From positions 4,526,001-4,590,000 of the forward strand of contig CM065652.1 in the NCBI GenBank assembly GCA_033220425.1: a stretch of DNA of 64,000 nucleotides, in the 5' to 3' direction. This stretch comes from Lepraria neglecta. Its lineage: Eukaryota > Ascomycota > Lecanoromycetes > Lecanorales > Stereocaulaceae. The first letter of the stretch is position 1. Each line of letters begins with the position of its first letter. The position numbers and the translations under genes were made by a program. The notes under the pieces are model-generated. The model was not told where the DNA came from, ran no database searches, and saw nothing but the letters and a program-made list of their open reading frames with translations. Below, in pieces: positions 27,750 to 40,667 of the stretch.

Positions 27750-30741
27750 CTAAGGTACGCTTCTATTATCTAATTTATACGTTCTATTTATCTATCTATC
27801 TATAGATAGTATACTATCGATATCCTTAGTTTCGTTCTAATTACTCTAATAAGCGTCTTCTAGTAAATAGATATAAAGAGCTTATCTCTATCTAATATAA
27901 TTAACTTTAGTATACTATAATCCTTTATTAGCCTATCTAATAATATAAATACTAGCTAATCTACTTTATAGGTTTCCTTGAAAGGTACTATAATAGTATA
28001 CTTTATTAGTTTATCTATAATAACTATAATTGAATTAAAGGTATCCTAAATAGCTAGATCCTTAGATAGTAGTAACTTAACTATAAAGTCTATTATAATA
28101 TCGTCCTATAGTGATTCTAGAACTAGTATAAATTATATTTGTCTATATTTGGTATATTATATAGACTTATTCTGCTAGTATTAAATATATTCTTTAATAT
28201 ATTATTTAACGCGCGCTCGAAGCTTTAGCGCCGTATATCCCCTTTCTAGGAGCTCTATTATTTTAGCGACTCCCGGATAACCTTATAATAGGTCGTCGTA
28301 GTAATCCCTAACTACTTCCTCTATATATTACTCAGGTAGATAAGTCTTTTCCCGGTATTTAAGTAATACTATATCCGGCTAATCCTTTCTTAGGATTATT
28401 ACGAATATATTATCTTCGTAGGCCTTTACGATCCTATTAGTTATATTAGGTCCTATTATATAAAGGGTTATAGCTAATACCTAGTATAGTACTAATAATC
28501 TATCAGCTTCTTTCTTTAGGATTAGTTATTCTATAATATTCTTTTCTTCTATATAGTCTAATTATCTACTAAGGGTATCTACTCGACTATTATCCTTTCC
28601 TAGAGTATAGGTTATCTTGAACTTATATTAATCTAGTAGTTCTAACTATCGGACCTATTATCTATTTAACTCCTTTATTATTATAAAGTTAAGAAGGTTC
28701 TTATAGTCCGTAAAGATAGTTAAGTCTAAGTAGCTTTCTACGTATACTCGCTAGTTCTAAAGTATATATACTACGGCAAGTAACTCCTTATTATATATAT
28801 TATAGTTCTATTCTACTACTAATATCTTCCTTAAATAGTAGGTAACTAGATACTATTTTTAGTCTTTTATCTAGTATAAGTATACTCCTATTATAAGATC
28901 CGATATATCCGTTTCGATATAAGCTAGCTCGTTTATTTAAAAGGTACAGAGTACTAGTAGATCTATATATACTTTCTTTAATATATTAAATAATTTCTAT
29001 TAGTCTTTTCCCTATATAAACCTAATATCTTTCTTTATAATATCTATTAGTAGTAGTATTTTCTTAGAGTAGCCCTCGATAAACTTCCTATTAAAGTTAG
29101 TAAATCCTAAGAAGCTTTATACTACTTTGACGTCCTATAGTATAGGCTATTTAGCTATAGCCTTAATCTTCTCCGGGCTTATACTAATACCTTTTATACT
29201 AACTATAAATCCTAGAAACTCTACTAATTCCCTATAGAATTCGTACTTTTCTAGTTTAAGAAGGAGTTTCGCTTATAATAGATATCTAAGGATATCCTAT
29301 ATATACGTAATATATTCTTTCTTATTCTTAGAATAAATTAGTATATTATCAAGGTACGCTATTACTATTCAATCTAAATATACTTATATAATATTATTAA
29401 TAAGTACTTAGTAGGTTACTAGTACGTTGGTAAGTCTAAATAGTATTACTAGATACTTATAATAGCTATATCTTATTCGGAAGGCAGTTTTCTATTCTTT
29501 ACCTCCTTTTATCTAAATTAGGTTATATATACCTCTAAGATCTAGTTTAGTAAATATCTTTGCTTTTCCGAGCTAATCCTATAGCTCGCCGATATTAGGT
29601 AAAGGATATCTATTCTTAATTATAATATCGTTTAACTTTTAATAGTTAATATATAGTTATAAGCTTCCGTCCTTCTTTAGTATAAAGAGGATTAGGTAAC
29701 CTACTAGTAATTTAGATTCTTAAATAAATCCTTTTTTAAGGTTCTTATTAATATACCTATAAAGTACTTTAAGTTCCTTTTCTAATAATATATAAATAGG
29801 TCTAAATATTAGTTACTTACTAGGTTCGAGTTCGATCTTATAATCCTATAGCTAATACTTAGGTAATACTTCTATATTTGTCTCTTCCTCGAATAAGTAT
29901 ACCTACTTACTATATTCCCGAGGGATAGAGAGTATATTAGTTCCTCCCTTAACTCTTACTTTATTATCCCGCTAACCTTTACTAGTAACTATAGAGTTAG
30001 ACTACCCTTTAGTACCGTCTTTATATAAAGCTAAGGTAATATATACCTCGACCGGTCTTCGGTTTAACTTCTTATCTACTATTAAACGCTACTAATATAT
30101 AGGTATAATCCTGGTAATATTTCTAGATTAATCTATCTTGAGTACTCCTCGAGCCTAATCAATTATTAGGTTATACTTCTTTAACTAAGGTATTCCTAAA
30201 ATTATATAATAGGTAGCTATCCTAATAACGTTAAAGGTAATCTCCTTATAGTAGCGCTGAATTATAATAGGTAACGAAAGTATCTCTTCGTCTACCTTTC
30301 CTATTAATAGTATTAACCTATCGGCTATCTAAAGATTATACTACTACGACTTCTTTCGAGTTAGTATTCTAGTTATTTATACTAAGTCCTGCGAGATAAA
30401 GTTTCTAGTAGCTCTAGAATCTATTATTATAACGGTCCGCTATCCGTTAACGATTACCGGTATCTTTATATATATATTATATTGCGCGGAATATAGATAT
30501 TATTTAGGGGTTAATATATTAATCTCCTTATAGCTACCCCTGCTATAAGGGATTACTCTTTTCCCTATACGGGGAGGAATCCTATAAGCTACTTCTCGAA
30601 CTTATATTTCTTGTAGTTATTATACAAATATATATACTACTATTATAGGTGGTACTGGTTTACTTCTAGACTCTAACGTCTTATTTGGTTTCGGTAGTAT
30701 ACTTCTTCCTCGTCTTTCTTGCGTAGAAAGTAGCTTAGTTA

Positions 30742-31167
30742 TATTAGAACCGGATGGTCCTAATAGGACTATCGCGAAGAATATAGGACTTCGGATAGGA
30801 CAGGCAAGTTAAGCGATAATCGCAATGATCGCAGTGCGAGCAATACTATCAAGAATGATGATCGCAATAATCGTAGTGCGAGCAATACTATTAAAGGATG
30901 CTTAGCGGGATTTCCTATTACTATATATACGAGTACTTACTTACTACTTGGAGCATCGTGCTCAATCTCTTTATCTATTTACATCTAGTAACTACTATAT
31001 ACGATAGATCTCTTAGGCTAGGCACTGAATATATATATCATCCGATTATATACCAGACCCGCTTAGTATCACTTGAAGCCTGCTTTATACTCTTGTTGGC
31101 TATACCTCTATCCCCTATTGAGAATCAATCTATATACGACCGTTGATACGCAATACGGTTTGTAACA
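30742..31167 (+). repeat. Solo LTR of family D inside A2
   Basis: A 426-bp LTR (TATTAGAACC... to ...TTTGTAACA) flanked by AGTTA at 30,737-30,741 and 31,168-31,172, with A2 gag continuing on both sides and no internal region. This is the product expected from LTR-LTR recombination after insertion. U3 begins with a distinctive GGTCCTAATAGGACTATCGCG. A related LTR in the other orientation is at 59,219-59,636. Confidence 0.82.
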
Positions 31168-34100
31168 AGTTATCGCTTTCTTACTAAGTGCCAAGGGTAT
31201 CTATTATCCTTATACTTGTAGTACTAGTAATTACTATAGGATAATTTTGTTAGAACTCCCAGTTCTTTTCTATAGTTAATTCTATAATAGTCGCAACTAT
31301 TTTCTATATACTGTCTCTAGTAGACTTCCTTATATTCAGGGTAATAGTAGTTATACCTAAAGTCTAAGATACTAAAATCGTTCTAGAATTCTTTTAGTCT
31401 TTCTTCCTCTAAGTATTCTCTCTTCTCCTTAGATATAGTAGATCTAGGTTCGAGTATTATCGGTAGTCCTTTTCTTTTGATTATAACCTCCTATTCTAAT
31501 TCTTCCTTATCCTAATCCTACTCGGGTTACTTTCCCTAGGCGTTACTACTATCTCTAATATATAGCTTCTCTATCCGAGTATTAGCTTTATTCGTAAAGC
31601 TATTATTAGAGAACTCCTCGTCTCCTAAGTTAGATTCCTCTTCTTATTACTAACCGTAGACTTCGTTCTATATTAGTAAGATTCTACTAGAATTACTATC
31701 CTAGTCCTGTACTTTTTCTAGTACATTCAGCTACTATCGATATACTATATTTTTCGACTTATAGTCTCTAGCGAAGTAGTCCGGTTTACTATAGCTATAA
31801 TACGTGAGTATTTTCTTCCTACCCCCTTACTACTTCCTACCCCTAGCTAGCCCTCTAAAGGCCTATTTACCTTTCTTCTCCGTGAAATCTAGTTCTATTA
31901 GCGCTAGTCCGTAAGGGTCGCGTTCTTTATAATCTAGGCGGTAGCTCTTCGATTTAGTAAAAAAGCTCGAGCGTCCTATCCCGCCGACTCCTCTATTATA
32001 CCTTTTTTCTATAGTCCTTTTAAATAACTTATTATTAATTTTAATTACTTCTTTAATTAGTTTGTTAAGGGTATTAAGAATAATTCCTGTCCTTATAAGT
32101 TCGTCCTTAATATTATCCTTTAGACCTCTTCGGTATATAGTTATTAATACGTTATCGTCCTAGTTAGTTTTTACTATATACTACTAGAACTAAGTTAAAT
32201 ACTCCGATATAGACTTCTTCTAAGTTAAGTACTAGATAGTTTATATTACTATATTGACTTTATTAGATAGTCCGAATATACGGCAGATTTCAAGCCTAAA
32301 TATTACTATACTTTCTATCTACTACTTAATCTTACTATCCTCGTTGTTATCTTCTATATACTTCTTTAGAAATAGATTAACCTACTTTTAGGCTCTTCTA
32401 TATAAATAAGTAATAGCGAAGGTAGGATATCTCTATATAGATATAAGGTCCCCTTAGAACTTTAGATATAATAATACCTAGGATAGCTATCCCTCGAGCT
32501 TATCCCTCTCTCTATAGTATAAGTCGGGCTAGGCTATCTTGATATACCTACTAAGTCCTTTATTAATAGTAGGGCGTCTCTATCTACTTCCTCCTCCTAA
32601 GGAGCTTAGAGTAGATACCCTAGGGTCTCTTAGTATAGTACTTATCCTTAAGGGTACTTAAAGTATTATAAACTACGTTGCGTATAGTAGTCTATTATAT
32701 ATAGATTGATTCTTAATAGGGATAGAGGTATAATAGAGTAAGAGAGTGAAGTAGGCTTTAAGTAATACTAAGCGGGTCTAGTATATAATTAGATAATATG
32801 TATTTAGTGCCTAGCCTAAGAGATCTATCGTATATAGTAAATAATTGAATAGTAAATTAAGTATAATGCTCCAAGTAGTAAGTAGTACTCCGTATATATA
32901 GATATACGAAATCCATACCAAGCATTCCTGATCGCACTGGTCGTACTAATCGCACCGCGCTTATTGTAACCACTGCGCTTATCGCTTAACATGCCAAGCC
33001 TTCTTAATCGCACTAATCGCACTAATCGCACCGCGCTTATTGCGACTACTACGCTTATCGCTTAACATGCCAAGCCTTCAGGGTCTATCCGAGTCGGATA
33101 CCGATTCGTCGACTCGAACTATAACGGGCGCTACGCTCCTTGAGCGTATCCCTAATTATATTTCCTAATCGAAATACTAGCTTACTAGTAAATATATTAG
33201 AAATACTATATAGATTAGTTATATCCAATATACGAACTAGGAAGATAATATATATAAAGGGAGTTATTAAGAGGATACGGTTTCTAATAATAGATATACT
33301 ATATTAAGGACTTATACGAGTAGTATCTAGCTTAAAAGCGAAAATATTAGTACTTTCTAGGGAACGGATAAATATAGATAAATAATCTATAAAGGGAATT
33401 AATCTACGATATAAATATAGAAGAGTATTATATAATAGAATAGTATATATACCTCTATAAGAAATATTAAAAGTATATAAGATAGAAAGAACTTATAGAA
33501 TTCCTCCCTAAATAGAGAAAAGAGTAATCCTTTATAGTAGGGGTAGCTATAAAGAGATTAATATATTAACCCCTAAATAATATTTGTGTTCCGCGCAATA
33601 CGATATATATATAAAAATACCGGTAATTATTAATAGATAGTAGACCGTTGCGATAATAGATTCTAGAGCTACTAGGAACTTTATTTCGCGAGACTTAGTA
33701 TAAATAACTAGAATACTAACTCGAAGGAAGTTATAGTAGTACGACCTTTAGATAGCTAATAGGTTAATACTATTAATAGGAAAGATAGATAGAGAGATAC
33801 TTTCGTTACCTATTATAATTCAGCGCTACTATAAGGAGATTACCTTTAATATTATTAGAATAGCTACCTATTATATAATTTTAGGAATACCTTAGTTAAA
33901 GAAGTATAACCTAATAATCGATTAGGTAAGAGGAGTACTCGAGATTAGATAATTTAGCTATATTACTAAAATCGAACCTATATATCGATAGCGGATAATA
34001 GTAGATAAGAAGTTGAACCGAAGACCGATCGAGGTATATATTACCTTAGCTTCGTATAAGGATATTACTAAAAGGTAGTCTAACTCTATAGTTACTAGTA

Positions 34101-37100
34101 AAGGTTAGTAGGATAATAAAGTAAGAGTTAAGGGAGGAACTAATATACCCTCCGTCCTTTAGGAATATAGTAAATAGATATACTTATTCGAGGAAGAGAC
34201 GAATATAGAAGTATTATCTAGGTACTAGCTATAGGATTATAAGATTGAACTCGAACCTAGTAAATAGCTAATATTTAGACCTATTTATATATTATTAGAA
34301 AAGGAACTTAAGGTACTTTATAGATATATTAATAAAAACCTTAAGAAAGGATTTATTCGAGAATCTAAATTACTAGTAGATTATCTAATCCTCTTTATAC
34401 TAAAGAAGAATAGAAGCTTAAGACTATATATTAACTATAGAAAGTTAAACGATATTACTATTAAGAATAGATATCTATTACTAAATATAGAAGAGCTATA
34501 GGATCGGCTTAGTAAGGCAAAGATATTTACTAAACTAGATCTTAGGGGCGTATATAATCTAATTTAGATAAAAGAAGGCGAGGAATAGAAAACTACCTTC
34601 TAAGTAAGATATAGCTACTATAAATATCTAGTAATACCGTTTAGACTTACTAACGTACTAGTAACCTACTAAGTACTTATTAATAATATTATATAAATAT
34701 ACTTAGATTGAATAGCGATAGCGTACCTCGATAATATACTAATTTATTCTAAGAATAAAGAAGAATATATTAAGTATATATAGGATATCCTTAGATACCT
34801 ATTATAAGCGAAACTTCTCCTTAAACTAGAAAAGTATAAGTTTTATCAATAGTCGATAGAATTTCTAGGATTTATAGTTAGTATAGAAGGTATTAGTATA
34901 AGCCTAGAGAAGATTAAGGCTATAGCGGAATAGCCTATACTTTAGGACGTTAAAGTAGTATAAAGTTTCTTAGGATTCGCTAACTTTAATAGGAAGTTTA
35001 TCGAAGGCTACTTAAAGAAAGTACTACCTCTAATAGATATTATAAAAAAGGATATTAGATTTATATAGAGGAAAGACTAATAGAGATTATTCGAAATATT
35101 AAAGAAAGTATATATAGATCTACTAGTACTCTATATCTTTTAGGCTAATATATCGGCCTATATCGAAATAGATACCTCGGATCTTATAATTAGAGTATAT
35201 CTATATTAAATAAAAGACTAAAAGTAGTATCTAGTTACCTAATATTTAAGGAAGATATTAGTAGTAGAATAGAACTATAATATATATAATAAGGAACTAT
35301 TTACTATAGTATATATATTATAGAACTAGCGAGTATACGTAGAGAGCTACTTAGACCTAACTATCTTTATAGATTATAAGAATCTTCTTAACTTTATAAT
35401 AACTAAAGAGTTAAATAGAAGATAAATTCGATAGTTAGAACTATTAGATCAATATAAATTCAAGATAACCTATACCCTAGAAAAAGATAATAGTCGAGTA
35501 GATACCCTTAGTAGATAATCGGACTATATAGAAGAAAATAATATTATAGAACGACTAATTCTAAAGAGAGAAGCGGATAGATTATTAGTACTATACTAGG
35601 TATTAGCTATAACCCTTTATATATTAGGACCTAATATAACTAATAGAATTATAAAGGTCTATAATAATAATATATTTATAATAAACCTAAGAAAGGATTA
35701 GTAGGATTTAGTATTACTTAAATACTAGGATAAGACCTACTTATCTAATATATACGTTAAAGAAGTAATTAGAGATTACTACGATAACCCTTTATAAGGA
35801 TACCTAGGAGTATCTAAAACTATAGAACTTCTAGAACGAGGATACGCGGCGTCGAAGCTTCGGGTATATATTAAATAATATATTAAGGAATATATCGAGT
35901 ATTAGTAGAATAAAGCTATATAATATACTAAGTATAGATAAATATAATTTACTCCTATACTAGAATTACTATAGGATAATATTATAATAGACTTTATAGT
36001 TAAACTACTACCGTTAAAGAACCTAGCTATATATAATACCTTTAACTTAATTATAGTTATTATAGATAAACTAACGAAGTATACGATTATAATACTATTT
36101 AAAGAAACCTATAAAGTAGATTAACTAGCCTTTTTACTACTTAATAAATTAGTAAGAGATTATAGTATACTAAAGTCGATTATATCCGATAGAGATAAGT
36201 TATTTACTTCTAACTATTAGAGAACGCTTATAGTAGTAATTAGAACTAAACTTCGGATATTAATAATATACTATCTATAGACTAATAGATAGATAGAATA
36301 TATAAATTAAACGATAGAAGTATACTTAAGATATTATATAAACTAGAAATAAGATAACTAGGTTTTACTACTTCTAATAGTATAACTAGCGTATAATAAT
36401 AAGAAGTTAGATACTACGGAACTAATACTATTCTTTACTAACTATAGAAAGAATATAAATATATTTCTAGATCTAAGAAAGGGACCTAATATAGAAAAAG
36501 CCTTAGTTAAGGTAAAAGAGCTAAAGGATTTATATAAAGATATATAAAGGTCTATTAAAGGCTCGAATAGTAAGTTAAAGGAATAGGTTGATAAGAAAAG
36601 AAAGAATATTCCTTAGCTAAAAGAAGGGATAAAGTATATCTTCTAATAAAAAATATAAGAACGATAAGACTAAGTAAGAAACTAGATTATATTAAGGTCT
36701 AACTATTCTTAATTAAATAGGTAAAAGGATCTATTAACTATAAACTCTAACTACTACCTAACGCTAAGGTATATCCGGTATTCTATATTTTACTCTTAGA
36801 ACTAGCGGATCCTAATATACTACTATAAGAGATATTTTATTATAATATTAAAGAAGAAATAGAGTATAAGGTTAAGAGGATCCTAGATAGAAGGAATTAG
36901 TTCTATCTAGTTAAATAGAAAGGGTATAACGAAACGGAAAATACTTGGGAACCTCTTAGGAACCTTATAAGGAACTATAGGGAATATCTATAAGAGAACT
37001 ATTAGAGATAAGAGATAACTAGTTAAACCCTTTAGGAGCGTCTAAACTATTAGGTAGATTAAAACGCTCGGATAATATATTAAATATAAGCTTATTAGGT

Positions 37101-37560
37101 TTAAGCGATAGGGTAGCTTCGTCGTACTCTACCTCCTTAATATTCTATAGTTCGCGACGTACTAACGTATCTTCTTCCTCTTCGAGTTTTTCTACCTTAT
37201 AGTTTAGCCTTATAGTATATATAGTAAGCTTATTCTACTTATAAAGCACTTCGCGTAGTATAACTATCTTTTTATAATATTTCCTTTATATATAACGGAG
37301 TTTAGCCTTAGAGAAGGCAAGTTTATAAGATAGCCTAGATAATATATACTCTATATACGATTCCGACTCGGTCCTAATATAGTAATCCTTCTTACGGCGA
37401 ATATAGTACTTATACTTTCGTATAATAATAACCGCGGCGCTCGAACTGGCGAGGATACGCTGCCTTCTAATTACTAACTTAGATAGGTTATCTATTTTTG
37501 AGCGAGGTATAAAGGATAGTAGGTTATCCTCAGGACAAGGATTCTAGAGGAGGGAGCTAA

Positions 37561-38054
37561 TATTATAAGCCAAGAATATACTGGTAGGAACGCGCTAAGG
37601 GCGTATAGACTAGTATAGACTTGGCAGGGTCTAGTTTAGACGAATCGATATTTAATTTATTTAACTCGGATATAGTTTAGACGAATCGATATTTAACTTG
37701 TTTAACTCGGATATAGTTTAGACGAATCGATATTCGACTTATTTAACTTAGATATGGTTTAGACGGATCGATATTCGACTCGTTTAAATATAAATACTTA
37801 GTATAGATTTCCTATTACTATATATATAGAGTACTACTTACTACTTAAGATATTATACTTAACTTCGTATCTTATATTATACTTAATTATATATAATAGA
37901 TCTCTTAGGCTAGATACTAAATATATATTATCTAATTATATACTAGATCCGTTTAGTATTACTTGAAGCTTGCTTCACCTCTTACTCCGTTGTACCTCTA
38001 TCCCTATTAAGAATCAATCTATAAATATAATACCGGAACGTACGGTTTGTAACA
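37561..38054 (+). repeat. 3' LTR of fossil B2, with four 41-bp U3 repeats
   Basis: A 494-bp LTR after a purine tract, beginning TATTATAAGCC and ending TTTGTAACA. Positions 37,634-37,797 hold four direct copies of a 41-bp unit (gtttagacgaatcgatat core). The last ~250 bp match the shared R-U5 module of the other LTRs, while the U3 is distinct from families A, B1 and D. A reversed fragment with the same U3 start is at 39,888-39,995. Confidence 0.8.
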
Positions 38055-38112
38055 AGTTATTATAAGATTAAAAAGAATATAATCAAGATATAAAATATTA
38101 TCTTATCCGCTA

Positions 38113-39677
38113 TATCATGGACCATCTCTACTACCAAGCTATTTAGGGCTGAGGCTCGTATATAAGCAGATTCTGCAACTCCGTATAGAGGAGATTATTA
38201 TATTTTATATCCAACCTATCTATTAGATCTCATCGATGTATTCATTAGACGTCTATACTATAATAATATAGTAGCAACGGCTTAAGACCTCGTTATATAT
38301 CAGTTCTATATATTATAGTAGACCTTTATCGCCTTAATATCTATTCTCGTTATATATTCTACCCTAGTGTTTAGTAGTTATACTAAGCCCCTATATACCT
38401 TAATATTAGTCCTCGTTACATACCACTCAGTACTAATAGAGATACTATATATTCGTGGCTCCACCGACTCTTTAACTAGGTATATCGGCCGGTAGACGCA
38501 GCCAAAAGGATACTCGCTTTAATCCTTTCAACTCGAAGCTTGAATAGATACAATTTACATCTGACGCGCTGTTTTAGCAGATCCTTAACAGGCTTAATAA
38601 TAGAAGACAGAGCACTACTCCTATCCAATCGGTCGAATTCTTACTACCGCAGAGAACTCAGCGCCAGTAGTACCTTCCTCTAGCGCTATATACGTCAGCG
38701 CCCTATAAGCCAGTCCAGTAGCCTACTCAACAAGCTACTAAGCAACCGACTCCTCAAAGAGCTCCTCAGCAAGCCCCTCCGCAGCCTACTCAGGTACCTT
38801 AACAAGCTCCTCCGCCAGCGCTACCTGCGTCATTAGTAAAACAGAAAGAGTATAGAGATTCTACATCTGCCAGAGGCGAAGTAGCTAAGCGAGCCAATAG
38901 GCTACGAGCTAGTCAGGTACTACACCAGCAGAAGCATACGGCTATCAGCAAATCTGGCAAATGTGCCTACGCCCTAGGGCCCTGCACCACCAAGAAGCTC
39001 GATATTTGCGAGCTTATCCTACGCGACAGTGACCCGGAGAAGTGGTACACGACGTCGCTCATTCGGGGCCAGCAGCAGCGCCAGCAGCAGCAGCCAGCCT
39101 ACTAGGGGCACCTTATTTCATTCTTCCATTCTTTCAACTACGCCGAATCCGGTTAGCGTATTCAAACGGCCTACCGAATTTACTCAACCAAATTACGCTA
39201 AGCCCTTCGTATGCAGAATTTCATATTCTACTCAGCAGTAACCACTTATTCTTTTTACTTCTACCAACGCTGCCCTTGGCAAATAGACCTATCGGAACGT
39301 CCAGAGCATCTTTGGTCCGCAGCTTTCTATCTCGCTGTTGCTATCTCGCCGCCACCAAATTCCGTATACGCGAACCTCCGCAGGACCAGGTAGAGTCACT
39401 CAGCGGTAGCCCCGCTACCTTAAGAGCTTGGATACTACACTATGATTGGTCGGAAAGCTTATACAAGCTGGGAACGCTGTTGGGCAACGGGGACGTCGCT
39501 TTTTTGACTTTTTTGCGGGTATGTTGTTATGGACCATCTCTGCTGCCAAGCCATTTAGGGCTGAGGCCCGCATATAAGCAGATTCTGCACCTCCGTATAG
39601 AGGAGATCATCATATTTTATATCCAACCTACCTATCAGATCTCATCGATCCATTCATCAGACGTCCGTACCGTGACA
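38113..39677 (+). mobile_element. Short LTR element (1.57 kb, 153-bp LTRs), TRIM/LARD-like fossil
   Basis: Direct repeats at 38,113-38,265 and 39,525-39,677 (153 bp each) with ends TGTTATGG.../...CCGTGACA and a perfect 5-bp duplication CGCTA at 38,108-38,112 and 39,678-39,682. The 5' copy is much more RIP-mutated than the 3' copy. The 1,259-bp interior has no RT or integrase. It holds three spaced repeats (38,280-38,440) and a former coding stretch (about 38,550-39,110) rich in Gln, Pro and Ala that is broken in several places. Size and absence of pol suggest a non-autonomous LTR element; the interior protein is not recognised. Confidence 0.7.
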
Positions 39678-39682
39678 CGCTA

Positions 39683-39887
39683 CTAGGATATCCTATAAAT
39701 ATCCTATACTATAGATTAATCCTACTAATATTCTATACCGTGGGATATCCTACTCAAATCCCGATCCTATATCTTTAGAAAGATATGGGATAAGGGATCT
39801 TCTTATCTATACCATATCTTAATCCTATACCATCCCGAATAGGATATCCCGCGGGATATCCTATATCTTTCCGGGCCATACATTTGA
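39683..39887. repeat. GGATATCC-rich palindromic tract
   Basis: Several interleaved palindromes (aggatatcct, gggatatccc) over about 200 bp, ending in atcctatatctttccgggcc. The same end sequence, inverted, occurs at about 60,427-60,448 in the right-hand repeat block. Nature unknown: satellite-like debris or a transposon end. Confidence 0.5.
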
Positions 39888-39995
39888 ACTATATCCGAGT
39901 CGAACAATAATCCGTTTGAACTATATCCTTGCCAAGCCCATGAGAGTGTTTACCCTTCGGGCGCGTTCCTCCTAGCATGGCTTTAGCTCGTAACA
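39888..39995 (-). repeat. Truncated gypsy LTR fragment (U3 end, B2 type)
   Basis: Read on the minus strand it starts TGTTACGAGC and shares with the B2 LTR start the motifs taggaacgcgc and cttggca, plus a following region with two copies of a GATATAGTTCAAA unit. Only the first ~108 bp of the LTR are present; the rest is replaced by the GGATATCC tract. It marks the edge of the repeat block. Confidence 0.55.
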
Positions 39996-40667
39996 ATACG
40001 CCGGCGGAACCTCGATAGCCTCTAAAACGAGCCTTTCCGCCAAAGATAGGATAATATTAAATCCTACGGTATAAAAACCCTCTATATTATAAAAGTCCCT
40101 AAGGTTTTTAAGTCCCTACGATATAAACTCGAGATTCTAGGGCACTACCAACTACTATAGATGTTTCTCACCCCGGAGTAGATTCTTATATAAATAACGT
40201 ATGGTACAAGTGAAGACTTATATAAAGCTAGCGATATAAATATACTAGGGGACAGCGGCGTCTCTCGATATTGATTGAGCGCAGATCAAGAGCAGTGAAA
40301 CCTGCAACCCTCATAAGAGCGGAATTTAGGCCAGAACGGCTAGAGCGGCCAGATCCTGGGCAACGTGCTCTGAACTGCAAAGTGCTTGGGACATGCCACC
40401 ACCTAACTTCGATGGAGCCTTTGAACAATCCCAAAGCCGGAACCTGAGATGGTTGAACCGAAGCTTTTTAGTTGGTGATTACTGACGTCTGTTCTAGGAC
40501 CTTGTTCTATTTTTCAAGATCATCGCCTAAAAAGCACCCGATTTTGACCCAAGCCAAACAATTCGGACATGCCGGGCTAAGTTGCCTGTATTCACCTGAT
40601 CGACACTTGTTTAGAAGAAATCGAGGACAACATCTCAGAATCACCTGTTCTCAGATCTGATATCGGG
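39996..40667. other. Transition from repeat block to gene island
   Basis: Composition shifts from TpA-rich to balanced at about 40,230. An imperfect inverted repeat (ggcggaac...tttccgcc) is at about 40,012-40,043. Small open frames (for example 40,228-40,434) have no recognisable features. It contains the 3' flank of the next gene; no other function seen. Confidence 0.5.

Larger units (their letters stand above)
19267..33176 (-). mobile_element. Ty3/gypsy chromovirus A2 on minus strand, containing A3 and a solo LTR
   Basis: LTRs at 19,267-19,779 and 32,664-33,176 (513 bp each) with matching duplication CTAGC at 19,262-19,266 and 33,177-33,181, inside gag of B2. Subtracting A3 plus its duplication (6,744 bp) and the solo LTR plus its duplication (431 bp) leaves about 6,735 bp, the same size as A1 and A3. 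Minus-strand order from high to low coordinates: gag (32,600-31,350), protease and RT (30,450-29,200), RNase H, integrase (about 28,400 to 27,750, continuing at 21,010-20,600), chromodomain (20,480-20,390). Broken many times by RIP-like change. Confidence 0.87.
18934..38054 (+). mobile_element. Ty3/gypsy fossil B2, split by A2; 5' part outside window
   Basis: Own sequence is 18,934-19,266 (late gag) and 33,182-38,054 (protease through 3' LTR). Late gag starts immediately after B1's 3' LTR, without a 5' LTR or early gag. The simplest reading is that B1 inserted into B2's gag and B2's 5' part lies upstream of base 1. Reverse transcriptase about 34,260-34,860, RNase H about 35,130-35,530, integrase about 35,750-36,600, chromodomain-like end about 36,860-36,960. 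RIP-degraded throughout, broken many times. Confidence 0.75.

Noticed and set aside
39042-39686. 214-codon plus-strand frame near the 1.57-kb LTR element's 3' end
   Set aside because: Runs out of phase with the Gln/Pro-rich former coding stretch and continues through the 3' LTR past the target duplication; no domain.
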